A stretch of DNA of 64,000 nt. It comes from Dyella_A sp051962475. Lineage in GTDB: Bacteria > Pseudomonadota > Gammaproteobacteria > Xanthomonadales > Rhodanobacteraceae. Of the stretch, positions 1 to 10,200 are shown in pieces. Both the position numbers and the translations under genes were made by a program. How positions within the stretch are numbered: the stretch's first letter is position 1; each line of letters opens with the position of its first letter. The notes beneath the pieces are model-generated. The model saw only the letters and a list, made by a program, of their open reading frames with translations, was not told where the DNA came from and searched no databases. The stretch covers positions 4,064 through 68,063 of the forward strand of contig NZ_JBQCCF010000017.1 of NCBI RefSeq assembly GCF_051962475.1, in the 5' to 3' direction.

Positions 1-303
1 CTGCGACATGCCCGCGGCGCGCAGCGCGGTGAGCTCACCGCTGCCTGCCAGGCTGCCCAGCCCGAGCAGGCCGCCGATCACCGTGGCGTAGCCGAAGTTC
101 TCGTACAGCCGACGCGGAAAGGTCACCAGCACGTAAAGCGCCGCGTCGGCGAGGGTGAAGCCGTTCTTGCCGACGTGGCCGAGCTGGCGCAGGAACTGCA
201 GCAGCGCATCCAGCCCGGTGATCATCAGCCAGACGGTGAGCAGCGAGGCCAGCACGGTGGTGCCGATCAGCCAGTCCACCCGCCGCGGGCGCAGGGCGAT
301 CAT
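1..303 (-). CDS. lptG: LPS export ABC transporter permease LptG (partial)
   Basis: This is the first 101 codons of LptG; the rest lies beyond the left edge. LptG pairs with LptF and the LptB ATPase in the inner membrane to extract lipopolysaccharide and drive it to LptC/LptA. The visible part has a short basic N-terminus, a first membrane segment near residues 13-35, and the family signature GELTALRAAGMS at its end, which corresponds to the coupling region contacting LptB. The start codon overlaps the stop codon of lptF by ATGA, so the two genes are translationally coupled. Identification rests on this signature and the lptF neighbour. Confidence 0.93.
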   Translation of the reverse strand, partial: MIALRPRRVDWLIGTTVLASLLTVWLMITGLDALLQFLRQLGHVGKNGFTLADAALYVLVTFPRRLYENFGYATVIGGLLGLGSLAGSGELTALRAAGMSQ

Positions 304-1421
304 GCGCTCACCTGCGGCGTGCGGCCCGCGCGTACGCGTCGCGGCTGGTACTGGTTGCGGAACATCCACGCACCGATGGCAAAGGCCAGCACGCTCACCA
401 CCCACATCGGCCCGGAGCTGTGCCAGTGACCCTTGCTGATCTGGCCGTTACACAGCGCCAGCAGGTTGTAGTAGAGGAAGAACGCGAGCACCGCCAGCAG
501 CAGCCGGCCGTAGCGCGCCTCGCGCGGATTCTGCTTCGCCAGCGGCAGCGACAGCATCATCAGCACCAGCGCCATCACCGGCGAACCGATGCGCCAGGCC
601 AGCTCGGCGCGCGCCTCGTTGGAGTCAGTGCGCGCCAGCGCGATCGTGTCGAGGTTATGGCTGGGATCGTCGTCGCTGTCGCCACCCTGCACGTTGGTCA
701 GCGAGGCGTCGTTGCGCTCGTAGCGGATGCGCCGCCAGTTGTCCGCGCCCAGCGGCAGCTCGTACTGCCAGCCGTCGATCAGGCCGAGGAAGCGGCCGTT
801 GCCGTCGCTTTCCTGGTACAGCTGGCCGCGCGTGCCGGTGATCAGGCGCAGATGGGTCAGGCCGTCGCCGCCCTTGCGCTCGGTGGCGATGAAGGTCTTG
901 CCGAGCTGGCTGCCGTCGCGGCTGAGGGTGTCGACGAAGATCACGCCGTCCTTGCCCGGCAGTTCGGTGAAGCGGCCGGCATCGAGGCCGGCGGCGATCA
1001 CCGAGCGGTTCGCCGCGTCGATCAACGCGGCCGAAGTACGCGATGCCCACGGCCCCAGCCAGAGAGACACCAGCCCCACCGCCAGCGCGATCACCACCGC
1101 CAGCATCGCCAACGGGCGAAACAGCCCGCGGGCGCCCATGCCCGAGGAGGCCAGCACGTGCATCTCGCTCTCGCGATACATCCGCCCCATCGCCCACAGC
1201 GCGCCGACGTAGCCGGACAACGGCAGCAGGTTGGACAGGCCATCGAGCATGTTCAGCCCCAGCACCTGGAACATCACGCTGGCCGGGTAGCTGCCGTTGG
1301 CCACCTGCTGCAGCACATGGGCGAAGGTGCTGCCGGCGAGCACCGTCACCAGCACGATGGCCGTGGCCGCCATGGTCAGGCCCAGCTCGCGCAGGAAGTA
1401 ACGGTCGAGGATGCTCAGCAT
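300..1421 (-). CDS. lptF: LPS export ABC transporter permease LptF
   Basis: A 373-residue inner-membrane permease of the YjgP/YjgQ family, of usual family length. Three N-terminal membrane segments (about 12-35, 55-75, 100-122) are followed by a large periplasmic jellyroll-like domain and three C-terminal segments (about 278-352). The coupling motif appears as ESEMHVLASSGMG near residue 85. It acts with LptG, LptB and LptC to move lipopolysaccharide to the cell surface. It is divergent from pepA, with about 100 bp between the start codons, the usual arrangement in this bacterial group, so the two promoters probably share that gap. Confidence 0.95.
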   Translation of the reverse strand: MLSILDRYFLRELGLTMAATAIVLVTVLAGSTFAHVLQQVANGSYPASVMFQVLGLNMLDGLSNLLPLSGYVGALWAMGRMYRESEMHVLASSGMGARGLFRPLAMLAVVIALAVGLVSLWLGPWASRTSAALIDAANRSVIAAGLDAGRFTELPGKDGVIFVDTLSRDGSQLGKTFIATERKGGDGLTHLRLITGTRGQLYQESDGNGRFLGLIDGWQYELPLGADNWRRIRYERNDASLTNVQGGDSDDDPSHNLDTIALARTDSNEARAELAWRIGSPVMALVLMMLSLPLAKQNPREARYGRLLLAVLAFFLYYNLLALCNGQISKGHWHSSGPMWVVSVLAFAIGAWMFRNQYQPRRVRAGRTPQVSA

Positions 1422-1519
1422 GCGATAGAATCAGAGGCTTGCGCCGCGCCCACGGGGGCGCTGGCAAACCGCAAGTCTAGCCTGTCCGGCCGTGCCGGCG
1501 CCTACCGCAGGACCCTCCG

Positions 1520-3013
1520 ATGACGCTTCAGTTCAGCCTCGCCTCCACCGCCCCGGAAACCGTCGATACGCCCTGCGTGGTGGTCGGCGTGTACGAAGGC
1601 GGCGTGCTCTCCAGCGCGGCGGCGCGCATCGACAGCGCGGCCGACGGGGCGATCAAGCGGCAGGTGGAAAGCGGCGACATCACCGGCAAGGGCGGCAGCG
1701 CCAGCATGCTGTTTGCTCCCGCAGGCATCGCCGCCAAGCGCGTGCTGGTGATGGGCCTGGGCCAGCAGAAGGGCTTCGATGCCGCCCGCTACCAGCGCGT
1801 CAACGCCGACGCAGCGCGGGCGCTGGGCCGGCTGCCGATCGACGGCGCGGTGTCCTATCTCACCGAGATCGACGTACCCGGCCGCGACGCCGCCTGGCGC
1901 GTGCGCACCGCCGTGCTGGCCGCCGACCACGCCAGCTACCGCTACACCGCCACCTTCAAGCCGCGCGAGAAAAGCGCGCAGCCGGAGCTGGCCAGCCTGG
2001 CCTTCGCGGCCGGCGCCGAGGCGCAGGCCGGCCTGGATCAGGGCGTGGCGATCGCCGAGGGCGTGCGCTTCGCCCGCGAGCTGGCCAACCTGCCGCCGAA
2101 CATCTGCAACCCCGCCTACATCGCCGAACAGGCGCAGGCCTTCGCCGCCGCCCAGGGTGAGACGGTGAGCTGCCGCGTGCTCGACCACGAGGAAATGGAG
2201 AAGCTCGGTTTCGGCTCGCTGCTCGCCGTGGGCCGCGGCTCGGTCAACAAGCCGCGCCTGATCGCGCTGGAATACAAGGGCGGTGCCGAGGGCGATGCGC
2301 CCTACGCGTTTGTCGGCAAGGGGGTCACGTTCGACTCCGGCGGCATCAGCCTCAAGCCCGGCCCGGGCATGGAGGAGATGAAGTTCGACATGGGCGGCGC
2401 CGCCGGCGTGCTCGGTGCGTTCGTCGCCGCGGTGAAGATGGGCGTGAAGACCAACCTGGTGTGCGTGGTGCCGAGCGTGGAGAACATGCCCGACGGCGAG
2501 AGCTACCGCCCCAGCGACGTGCTCACCAGCCTGTCGGGCCTGACCATCGAGGTGCTCAACACCGACGCCGAGGGTCGCCTTATCCTGTGCGACGCGCTGA
2601 CCTGGACCGCACAGACCTACAAGCCGCACACCATCATCGACGCGGCCACGCTCACCGGCGCCTGCGTGATTGCGCTGGGCAAGCACGCCACCGGCCTGAT
2701 GAGCAAGCACGACGACCTCGCCGCCGAGCTGCTGGCCGCCGGCGAGACCACGCTCGATCGCGCCTGGCGCCTGCCGCTGTGGGACGACTACCAGACCCAG
2801 CTCGAATCGGGCTTTGCCGACGTGGCCAACATCGGCGGCAAGAGCGCGGGCGCGATCACCGCCGGCTGCTTCCTCTCGCGCTTCACCGAGGGCCAGCGCT
2901 GGGCGCACCTGGATATCGCCGGCACCGCGTGGGACGAAGGTCGCAAGGGTCTGGCCACCGGCCGCCCGGTGCCGCTGCTGGCGCAGTGGCTGCTGGACCG
3001 CGTCAACGCCTGA
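1520..3013 (+). CDS. pepA: Leucyl aminopeptidase PepA
   Basis: A 497-residue M17 cytosol aminopeptidase that removes N-terminal amino acids from peptides using two metal ions in a hexamer; family members can also bind DNA. The C-terminal catalytic domain carries the metal and active-site motifs VGKGVTFDSGGISLKPG (about 268-284) and NTDAEGRLILCDAL (about 348-361), with KFDMGGAAGVLG between them. The N-terminal macro-like domain is the usual variable half. The start follows a purine-poor leader (CAGGACCCTCCG), but alignment to the family supports it. holC follows 65 bp downstream, as in many gammaproteobacteria. Confidence 0.97.
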   Translation: MTLQFSLASTAPETVDTPCVVVGVYEGGVLSSAAARIDSAADGAIKRQVESGDITGKGGSASMLFAPAGIAAKRVLVMGLGQQKGFDAARYQRVNADAARALGRLPIDGAVSYLTEIDVPGRDAAWRVRTAVLAADHASYRYTATFKPREKSAQPELASLAFAAGAEAQAGLDQGVAIAEGVRFARELANLPPNICNPAYIAEQAQAFAAAQGETVSCRVLDHEEMEKLGFGSLLAVGRGSVNKPRLIALEYKGGAEGDAPYAFVGKGVTFDSGGISLKPGPGMEEMKFDMGGAAGVLGAFVAAVKMGVKTNLVCVVPSVENMPDGESYRPSDVLTSLSGLTIEVLNTDAEGRLILCDALTWTAQTYKPHTIIDAATLTGACVIALGKHATGLMSKHDDLAAELLAAGETTLDRAWRLPLWDDYQTQLESGFADVANIGGKSAGAITAGCFLSRFTEGQRWAHLDIAGTAWDEGRKGLATGRPVPLLAQWLLDRVNA

Positions 3014-3025
3014 CCCCCGACCCGT

Positions 3026-3055
3026 CCGTCATTCCGGCCTGTGCTGGAATGACGG
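3026..3055. repeat. Intergenic inverted repeat (GTCATTCC/GGAATGAC type)
   Basis: Perfect 10-bp arms (3026-3035 and 3046-3055) flank a 10-nt loop between pepA and holC. The CCGTCATTCC...GGAATGACGG core matches a short palindromic element scattered in many proteobacterial genomes. It could fold in the pepA-holC transcript and attenuate or stabilise it; there is no T-tract, so it is not a classical terminator. Confidence 0.7.
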
Positions 3056-3078
3056 CCACGAGCACGCGACCACGACCG

Positions 3079-3501
3079 ATGCCCCGCGCCGACTTCTACC
3101 TCATCGACAAGCCGCGCTTCCGCGAGCAGCCGCTGCTGCTGGTGTGCGAGCTGGCGCGCCGCGCGTTCGCCGCACAGCAGCCCACGCTGATCCTGGTGCG
3201 CGACTTCGAGCAGGCCGAGGCGGTGGACGAGTTGCTGTGGGCGTTCGACGAGGACGCCTTCATCCCGCACCAGCTCGCCGGTGACGACGACGATGCGGAC
3301 ACCGCGGTGCTGATCGTGCCGCCGGGCATCGACACCGCCGACCGGCCGCTGGTGGTCAACCTGCGCGAAGGCTGCGCCCCCGGGCGCTTCGAGCGCGTGC
3401 TCGAAGTGGTGGCGGCCGACCCGGCCGAGCGCGACGGCTCGCGCACGCGTTGGCGCGAATACGCGCGGCTCGGTTTCCAGGTGAACAAGTTCGACATGTG
3501 A
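3079..3501 (+). CDS. holC: DNA polymerase III subunit chi
   Basis: A 140-residue cytoplasmic protein. HolC (chi) joins psi and single-stranded DNA binding protein to the clamp loader of the replicative polymerase. Family features are the N-terminal RADFYLIDKP, the central FDEDAFIPHQLAGD and the C-terminal YARLGFQVNKF. The frame stays open far upstream, but the ATG at 3079 gives the normal family length and lies just after the intergenic hairpin. It follows pepA, the classic pepA-holC order; valS, which often follows, is absent here. Confidence 0.92.
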   Translation: MPRADFYLIDKPRFREQPLLLVCELARRAFAAQQPTLILVRDFEQAEAVDELLWAFDEDAFIPHQLAGDDDDADTAVLIVPPGIDTADRPLVVNLREGCAPGRFERVLEVVAADPAERDGSRTRWREYARLGFQVNKFDM

Positions 3502-3528
3502 GCCGGTGGCGGGCGCCGGCGATGACGC

Positions 3529-6500
3529 TCAGCTGGCCGGGCCAGCGATGGCTTCCTCGCGCGGTAACTGCACCAGCACCGCCTCGATGACATCGGCCAG
3601 CTGCGCGCCGGAAATCGGCTTGCGCGCGAACCCGTCCATGCCCGCGGCGCGCGCGCGCGCCTCCTCGTCGCCACCGGAGCGCGCGGTGATCGCCACGATC
3701 GCCAGGTGCTCGCCGGCGACTTCGCGCTGGCGCACCATCCGCGCCACCTGGAAACCGTCCACGCCGGGCAGGTCCAGATCCAGCAGCATCAGGTCGAAGC
3801 GCGCGTTGCTCAGTTCGGCCAGCGCGCCCAGGCCGTGGGTGACGTAGGTGACGCGATGCCCCTGCGCCTGCAGCAGGCCGCGAATCACCGCCGCCACGAT
3901 GGCGTCGTCCTCCACCAACAGCACGCGGCATACCGGCACCCGCGCCCGCTCGCCCGGCGCCGCCGGCATCACCGACTCGGCGGTCGATTCCTCGGCGGCC
4001 TCCGGCAACGGCAGCCGCACGCGGAACGTGCTGCCCTGCGCCAGGCGCGATTCCAGTTCGATCGAGCCGCCCATCAGGGTCACCAGTTCGCGGCAGATTG
4101 CCAGCCCCAGGCCGCTGCCGGCGCGACGCTGCGGGCCATCCTCCTGCTCGAAGCGCTGGAACAGCCGCGACTGGCTGGCCTCGGGAATGCCCGGGCCGGT
4201 GTCGCTGACGCTGAACTCCACGTCGCCATGACGGCGGCGCGCACTTAAGGTGACCTTGCCGCGCTCGGTGAACTTCACCGCGTTGCCGGTGAGGTTGAGC
4301 AGGATCTGCTTGATGCGCGTGGCGTCGCCCAGCAGCGCCGGCGGCAGGTCGGCCGACGCTTCCAGCGAGAAGCCGATGCGCTTGCCCTGCACCTGGGCGA
4401 GCGTAAGCCGCGCCACGTCCTGCAGCAGTTCGCGCGGGTCGAACGGCGAGGGCTCCAGCTCGAAGCGGCCGGCCTCGATGCGGGCCAGGTCGAGCGCGTC
4501 GTTGAGCAGCTTGAGCAGCATCGCGCCGGAGCGCTGCATGGCGTGCGCGTAGTCGTTCTGGTCCGCCCGCAGCGGCGTGGCGAGCAATAGCTCGGCCATA
4601 CCCATCACGCCGGTCATCGGCGTGCGGATCTCGTGGCTGAGCGTGGCCAGGAAGCGCGTCTTGGCCGCGCTCGCCGCCTCGGCGAGCTGGCGCTGCTGCT
4701 CGGAGAGATCGAAGCGGTGCCGCTGGGCCAGGCGCCGCTGCCACAGGGCGAGCACAAACATCGCCAGCAGCCCGGCGGCGATGGCATACGCCAGCCAGGC
4801 CCACCAGCGTTCCCACGGCGGCGCATCGACGTGGATGCGCAGCGGATGCGCCAGCGTGATCCAGCGGCCGTCGGCGCCGGCCGCCATCACCTCGAGCCGG
4901 TAGTCGCCCGCCGTGAGGCCGGCGAATTCGCGCTCGCCGCGGTGATCGACGTCGACCCAGCCCGGATCGAGTCCGACCATGCGGAAGCGGTAGCGGTTAG
5001 CGGCCGGATCGACGTACGACACTAGCCGCGCCACCACGCTCACTTCGCGATCGCGCCAATCGACGCTCAGCGTGCCATCCGGTGGCAGCTCGTGCAGCTT
5101 GCCGTGGCGGCGCACGCGCACGCCGGTGATCGCCAGCAGCGGCGGCGCGCCCTGCCGGTCGCCGACCAGGTCCGGGTTGAATCCCACCACGCCGCCGAAC
5201 GTGGGCGCGTAGATCGTGCCGTCCTCCAGGCGGCTGTAGCCGCGGAAGAATTCGCCGTTGGCCAAGCCGTCCTGCAGGCCCATCACGCGGAAGCGGCCGC
5301 TGCCCGGATCGAACCGCCACAGCCCGTCGCTGCCGAAGATCCACACCCGCTTGTGCGCGTCGATGCGCAGGTCGGCCACGTTGATCGACGGCCAGCCCTC
5401 GGCGGCGCCCACGCGACGATCCAGTTGCAGCCCGTCGGGCACGCGCCGGTAGTGCTCCAGTCCGTCCGGCCGCGCCAGCCAGAAGCCATCGGGCGAGGTA
5501 TCGAAGGCGTCGACGGCGCGGTCGTTGTCCACGCCCGGCACCGGCTTGAACTGGTCCCGCGCCGCATCGAGCCGGTACAGACCGCCGTCGCCGGCATACC
5601 AGAACACGCCGAAGCGCAGGGTCATCTGGCTGCCCCAGCGCGCGCGATCGTTGCCGCCGTCGATCGTCACCGACGTCACCGCCAGGGTGCGCGGATCGAT
5701 GCGGAACAGGCCCTGGTTGAAGGTGCGCACGTACAGGCGTCCCGCCGGGCCGGCCTCGACCTCCAGCGGCGTGCGCAGCGCCGCCTGATCGGGATCGACG
5801 CGGTCCAGCTGGCCGCCGTGGTAGCGGTACAGCGCGCCCTTGGTGGCGATCCACAGATTGTGGTCGGCGTCTTCGGTCATGCCCTGCACGTCGCCACGCA
5901 GTCCCGACAGCACGTGCTGCACGCGCCCGGTGGACGGCTCGAGCTTGTCCACCCGGCCGCCGCGCTCGCCCACCCACAGCAGGCCGTCGCGTGCTCGCGC
6001 CATCGCCGTGGCCATCGAGTCGCGCAGGCTGTCCGGGTCGTCGGGGATGTGGGTGTAGCGGCTCATGCCGTGCCAGCCGGGCGCCAGGTAGGCGACACCG
6101 CCATCGAACAGCGCGAACCACAAGCCACCCTCGCGATCGACGGTGATCTTCCACACCCAACTGCCGGGCAGGTTGCCGTACATCACCGGCTTGTCGATCA
6201 CCGCAATCAGCGGCGCGTGCGGGTGCTCCTGCAGGTACAGGCCCTTCTGCGTTCCGATCCACAGCCGTCCGGCGCAATCGCGCGCGCTGGTCATGATGTT
6301 GGTGTCGGGCAGGCCGGGGGTATCGAATGGGCGCGCCACATCATCCGCTCCAACCAGGAACAGCCCACGGCTGGCGGCGATGCGGATCTCGTCGTCGCCC
6401 GCGTTGCCATCGATCGACCAAGCGTCGATCAGCACGCCCGGATCTGCGGGGCGGATGCGCCGGATGCGACCGTCCGGATCGCGCCGGAACACGCCATGCG

Positions 6501-7161
6501 AACTCCCGATCCACAGCCGGTCGTGGCGATCGACGAACAGCGCGGCCACCGCACCGAAATGATCCGGCTCGCCATCGTCAACCGGCGGACCGGGCACGTG
6601 GTCGAAACGGCGGCCATCGCCGCGCATGCGGTCCAGGCCTTCCTCGGTGCCGACCCACAGTGTGCCGTCGGCGGTCTGCGCCATCGTCCACACCTTGTCG
6701 ATCGCCAGGCTCGCCGGGTCCGAGGGATCGTGCGCCCAGTGCATGAAGCCGCCGGTGGCCGGGTCGTAGCGGTTAAGGCCCGCCTCCAGGCCGCTGGTCC
6801 ACAGCCGGCCCTGGCGATCCACCAGCAGCCCGCCCACCGTGTTGTGCGGCAGCGAGGTGGGGTCGCCGGCCACATGGTGGAACACCTGGAACTGCACGCC
6901 GTCATAGCGCGCCAGCCCGCCCTTGGTGCCGAACCACATGACACCGCTGGCGTCCTGCACCACGGCGTAGACGCTGCTGCTGGGCAGGCCTTCGGCGGTG
7001 CCGTAACGGCGGAACTGCGGCGTGGGCAGCGCACCGCCCAGGGCAGCCGAAGCCGCGGCCACAGTCGCGGCCGGGGGCGCCGCGGCAGGCGGCGCGGCGG
7101 CGGCCGTCGCGGCAGCCAGGCCGGCCAGCAGGCCGATGGCCCATACCAGCGGTAGAAACAT
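3529..7161 (-). CDS. Hybrid sensor histidine kinase with periplasmic propeller (copy 1)
   Basis: A 1210-residue membrane sensor. In order: signal peptide (1-25), two-component-regulator propeller repeats (about 45-650, with many WxGT/LWIGT blades), a Y_Y_Y domain (about 690-745), one membrane segment (about 755-778), a HisKA domain with SHEIRTPMTG (phospho-acceptor His843), a HATPase_c domain with DTGPGIP and GSGLGLAICREL, and a C-terminal receiver (LVEDDA; acceptor Asp1128 in LLDLDLPG). It lacks the AraC helix-turn-helix that ends classical hybrid two-component systems, so output must pass to another protein. The start at 7161 was chosen for its AAGGGGA ribosome site and signal peptide; the frame is open to 7254. 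The ligand is unknown; propeller kinases of this kind often sense oligosaccharides in Bacteroidetes. Confidence 0.9.
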   Translation of the reverse strand: MFLPLVWAIGLLAGLAAATAAAAPPAAAPPAATVAAASAALGGALPTPQFRRYGTAEGLPSSSVYAVVQDASGVMWFGTKGGLARYDGVQFQVFHHVAGDPTSLPHNTVGGLLVDRQGRLWTSGLEAGLNRYDPATGGFMHWAHDPSDPASLAIDKVWTMAQTADGTLWVGTEEGLDRMRGDGRRFDHVPGPPVDDGEPDHFGAVAALFVDRHDRLWIGSSHGVFRRDPDGRIRRIRPADPGVLIDAWSIDGNAGDDEIRIAASRGLFLVGADDVARPFDTPGLPDTNIMTSARDCAGRLWIGTQKGLYLQEHPHAPLIAVIDKPVMYGNLPGSWVWKITVDREGGLWFALFDGGVAYLAPGWHGMSRYTHIPDDPDSLRDSMATAMARARDGLLWVGERGGRVDKLEPSTGRVQHVLSGLRGDVQGMTEDADHNLWIATKGALYRYHGGQLDRVDPDQAALRTPLEVEAGPAGRLYVRTFNQGLFRIDPRTLAVTSVTIDGGNDRARWGSQMTLRFGVFWYAGDGGLYRLDAARDQFKPVPGVDNDRAVDAFDTSPDGFWLARPDGLEHYRRVPDGLQLDRRVGAAEGWPSINVADLRIDAHKRVWIFGSDGLWRFDPGSGRFRVMGLQDGLANGEFFRGYSRLEDGTIYAPTFGGVVGFNPDLVGDRQGAPPLLAITGVRVRRHGKLHELPPDGTLSVDWRDREVSVVARLVSYVDPAANRYRFRMVGLDPGWVDVDHRGEREFAGLTAGDYRLEVMAAGADGRWITLAHPLRIHVDAPPWERWWAWLAYAIAAGLLAMFVLALWQRRLAQRHRFDLSEQQRQLAEAASAAKTRFLATLSHEIRTPMTGVMGMAELLLATPLRADQNDYAHAMQRSGAMLLKLLNDALDLARIEAGRFELEPSPFDPRELLQDVARLTLAQVQGKRIGFSLEASADLPPALLGDATRIKQILLNLTGNAVKFTERGKVTLSARRRHGDVEFSVSDTGPGIPEASQSRLFQRFEQEDGPQRRAGSGLGLAICRELVTLMGGSIELESRLAQGSTFRVRLPLPEAAEESTAESVMPAAPGERARVPVCRVLLVEDDAIVAAVIRGLLQAQGHRVTYVTHGLGALAELSNARFDLMLLDLDLPGVDGFQVARMVRQREVAGEHLAIVAITARSGGDEEARARAAGMDGFARKPISGAQLADVIEAVLVQLPREEAIAGPAS

Positions 7162-7250
7162 GCGATCCCCTTGCGCCATCCCAGCCATGGCGCCGCCGAT
7201 GATGCCAAAACCAGCACGCAAAGGCCCGCGTCGCGGCGGTGCGCGGGGCG

Positions 7251-10200
7251 TCACACCGGCAGCGCGGCCGCCGCGATCGCCACTTCCATCGCGCGCGCCA
7301 GTTGCTCTCCCGAGAGCGGCTTGCGCAGGAAGTGGTCCATGCCCGCCTCGCGGCTGCGCTGCTCCTCGTCGCCGCCGGAGCGCGCGGTGATCGCCACGAT
7401 CGGCAGGCGATCGCCCGCCGGCTCGCGCTGGCGGATCATCCGCGCCAGCTGGAAACCGTCCACGCCGGGCAGGTCCAGGTCCAGCAGCAGCAGGTCGAAC
7501 GGGCCCGCGTCGAGCTCGACCAGCGCACCGAGCCCGTTGCCGACGTGGGTGACCACGTGCCCCTGGCGCTCGAGCAGGCCGCGAATCACCGCCGCCACGG
7601 TGACGTCGTCCTCCACCAAAAGCACGTGCAGCACGCGCAGGCTCATCGCCGGCGGCGCGGCGCCGGGCACGGGCGAAGACAATGACCGCAGCGGCAGCCG
7701 CACACGGAACGTACTGCCATGCGCCAGGCGCGACTCCAGCTCGATCGAGCCGCCCATCAGGGTCACCAGCTCGCGGCAGATCGCCAGGCCCAGTCCGCTG
7801 CCGGCGCGACGCTGCGGGCTGTCCTCCTGCTCGAAGCGCTGGAACAGGCGCGACTGGCTGGCCTCCGGGATACCCGGGCCGGTGTCGGCCACGCTGAACA
7901 TCACACCGTCGGCCGTGCGCTGCGCCCCGAGCGTGACCTTGCCGCGCTCGGTGAACTTGATCGCATTGGTGACCAGGTTGAGCAGGATCTGCTCGATCCG
8001 CAGCGCATCGCCGAGCAGCGAGCTCGGCAGGTCAGGCGCCAGCTCCAGCGCGAAGGCGATGCCCTTGCTGCGCGCCTGCCCGGCAACCAGTCGTGCCACG
8101 TCGTCGAGCAACTGCCGCGGGTTGAACGGCGCCGGCTCCAGCACGAAGCGGCCGGCCTCGATGCGCGCCAGGTCGAGCGCATCGTTCAGCAGCTTCAGCA
8201 GCATCGTGCCGGAGCGCTGCATGGCTTGTGCGTAGTCGCTCTGGTCCGGGCGCAGCGGGGTGGTGAGCAGGAGCTCGGCCATGCCGATCACGCCGGTCAT
8301 CGGCGTGCGGATCTCGTGGCTTAGCGTGGCCAGGAACTGCGTCTTCGCCGCGTTGGCACGCTCGGCCAGATGACGCTGCTGCTCGGCCAGTTGGATGCGG
8401 TGACGCTGCGCCAGGCGACGGCGCCAAGCCAGTGCGGTCGAGGCGGCCAGCGCACCCGCGATCGCTGCGTAGGCCAGCCACGCCCACCAGCGGTCCCACG
8501 GTGGCGCATCGACGTGAATCGCCAGCGGCGTGGCCAGCGTGCCCCACGCGCCGCCCGGTGCGGCGGCCATCACCTGCAGGGTGTAGTCGCCGGCACCCAG
8601 CCCGGCGAACTCGCGCTCGCCGTGCGGACCGACGTCCACCCAGCCGCTGTCGAAACCGTCGAGACGGAAGCGGAAGCGGTTGCCCGCGGGATTGACGAAC
8701 GAGGAGGCACGGGCCACCACGCGCAGGTCGCGGTCGCGCCAGCCCAGCGTCAACGGCTGGCCGTCCACAGGCAACGCGCGCGCGGCGCCCCGCCGACGCA
8801 CGCTGACCGCACTGAGAAACACGTTCGGCGCCACGATCGCCGGAGGGCGCGCCGCCAGCCGCTCGGGACTGAAACCGACCACCCCGCCCTTGGTGGCGCC
8901 GTAGATCATGCCGTTGGCCAGCATCGCCGTGCGATCGTTGTTGAATTCGCCCTGCAGCAGGCCATCCTGCGGCCCGAACCGGGTGAACGCGCCGGAGGTC
9001 GGATCGAAACGCCACAGGCCCTGCGCCGCGAAAAGCCACAGGCAATCTTCGCGATCGGCCCGCATCCCGAGGATGTCGCGGCGCTGCCACTCGGCCGGTA
9101 CCGCCACCACGCGATCGCTCACCGCGTGGCCGCTGGCGTAGCGGTAATGCTCCAGGCCGTTCTCCCAGGCCAGCCAGAAGCCCGTGCGGTCGAAGGCCAC
9201 GGCCATCACGAAACGGTGCGGCACGCCCTCGACGAACACCATGCGATGGCGGCCGCGGTCCAGCCGCATCAGGCCGGCGGCGCTGGCGTACCATGGGTCG
9301 CCATCGTGCATCGCGAACACCGAGACGATGCCGACGTCGGCCACATCCGGCATCGGCACCGGGGTGATCGCGCGGGTGCGGGTGTCGATGGCGAAGATGC
9401 CCTCGCCCCACGCCGCCACGTAGACGTGGCCATCGTCCGAGTAGACCAGGCGGGTGGGCCGCGTCAGTCCGGCCGGCGCGGTGTCCACCGGCTGCACATG
9501 GTCGCCCTGCACCAAGTACAGCGCGCCCTGGCCGGCCGCCCACAGACGTCCTTGCGGATCCTCCACCATCGAGATCAACGACTCGGGCATGTGCGCCACC
9601 ACGTGCTCGACGGCGCCGGTGGCCGGATCGAGCTTGTCGATGCCGCCCACCTCGCCCACCCACAGCCGGTTGTCGCGACTGGCCTGCACCACCTCCGCTG
9701 CGGTGGTGGCAAGGCTGGTCGGGTCGTCCGGCACGTGGGTCATGCGGCTGAAGCCGTCCCAGCCCGGGCCGAGGTAGGCAACGCCACCGTCGGCCACGGC
9801 AAACCACAGGCCACCTTCGCGATCGCGAGTGATCTGCCAGACCCCGTCGGCCGGCAGGCCGCCGGGTAGCAGCGAGTGGCCGGTGAACAGACGGCCGTTG
9901 CCGTCGCCGTCATCCAGCCAGGCGCCATTTAGCGTGCCTACCCACAGCCGGCCACGGGCATCGCGCACGCTGCTCATCGAGCGCAGTCCGGTGAGCAGGG
10001 CTGATACCGGCCGCGCCACGCCATCCGGGCCGATGCGCAGCAGTCCGCTGCTGGTCGCGACCCGCACCTCGTCGCCGCCGCCCTCGATCCGCCAGATCTT
10101 GCTTAGGTCGCCATGGAACGCGGGATCGATCGGCACCCGCCGCAAGGCACCGTCCGGACTGCGCAGGTAGATGCCGCGCTCGCTGCCGATCCACAGCCGG

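Noticed and set aside
5092..7155. 687-codon plus-strand frame opposite the first hybrid kinase
   Set aside because: Mirror of the kinase codon pattern; His/Ala/Gln/Arg-rich with no recognisable domain or ribosome site.
7161..7254. Longer N-terminus for the first hybrid kinase
   Set aside because: The extension has no ribosome site, would bury the signal peptide, and the paralogue starts at the equivalent of the shorter form.
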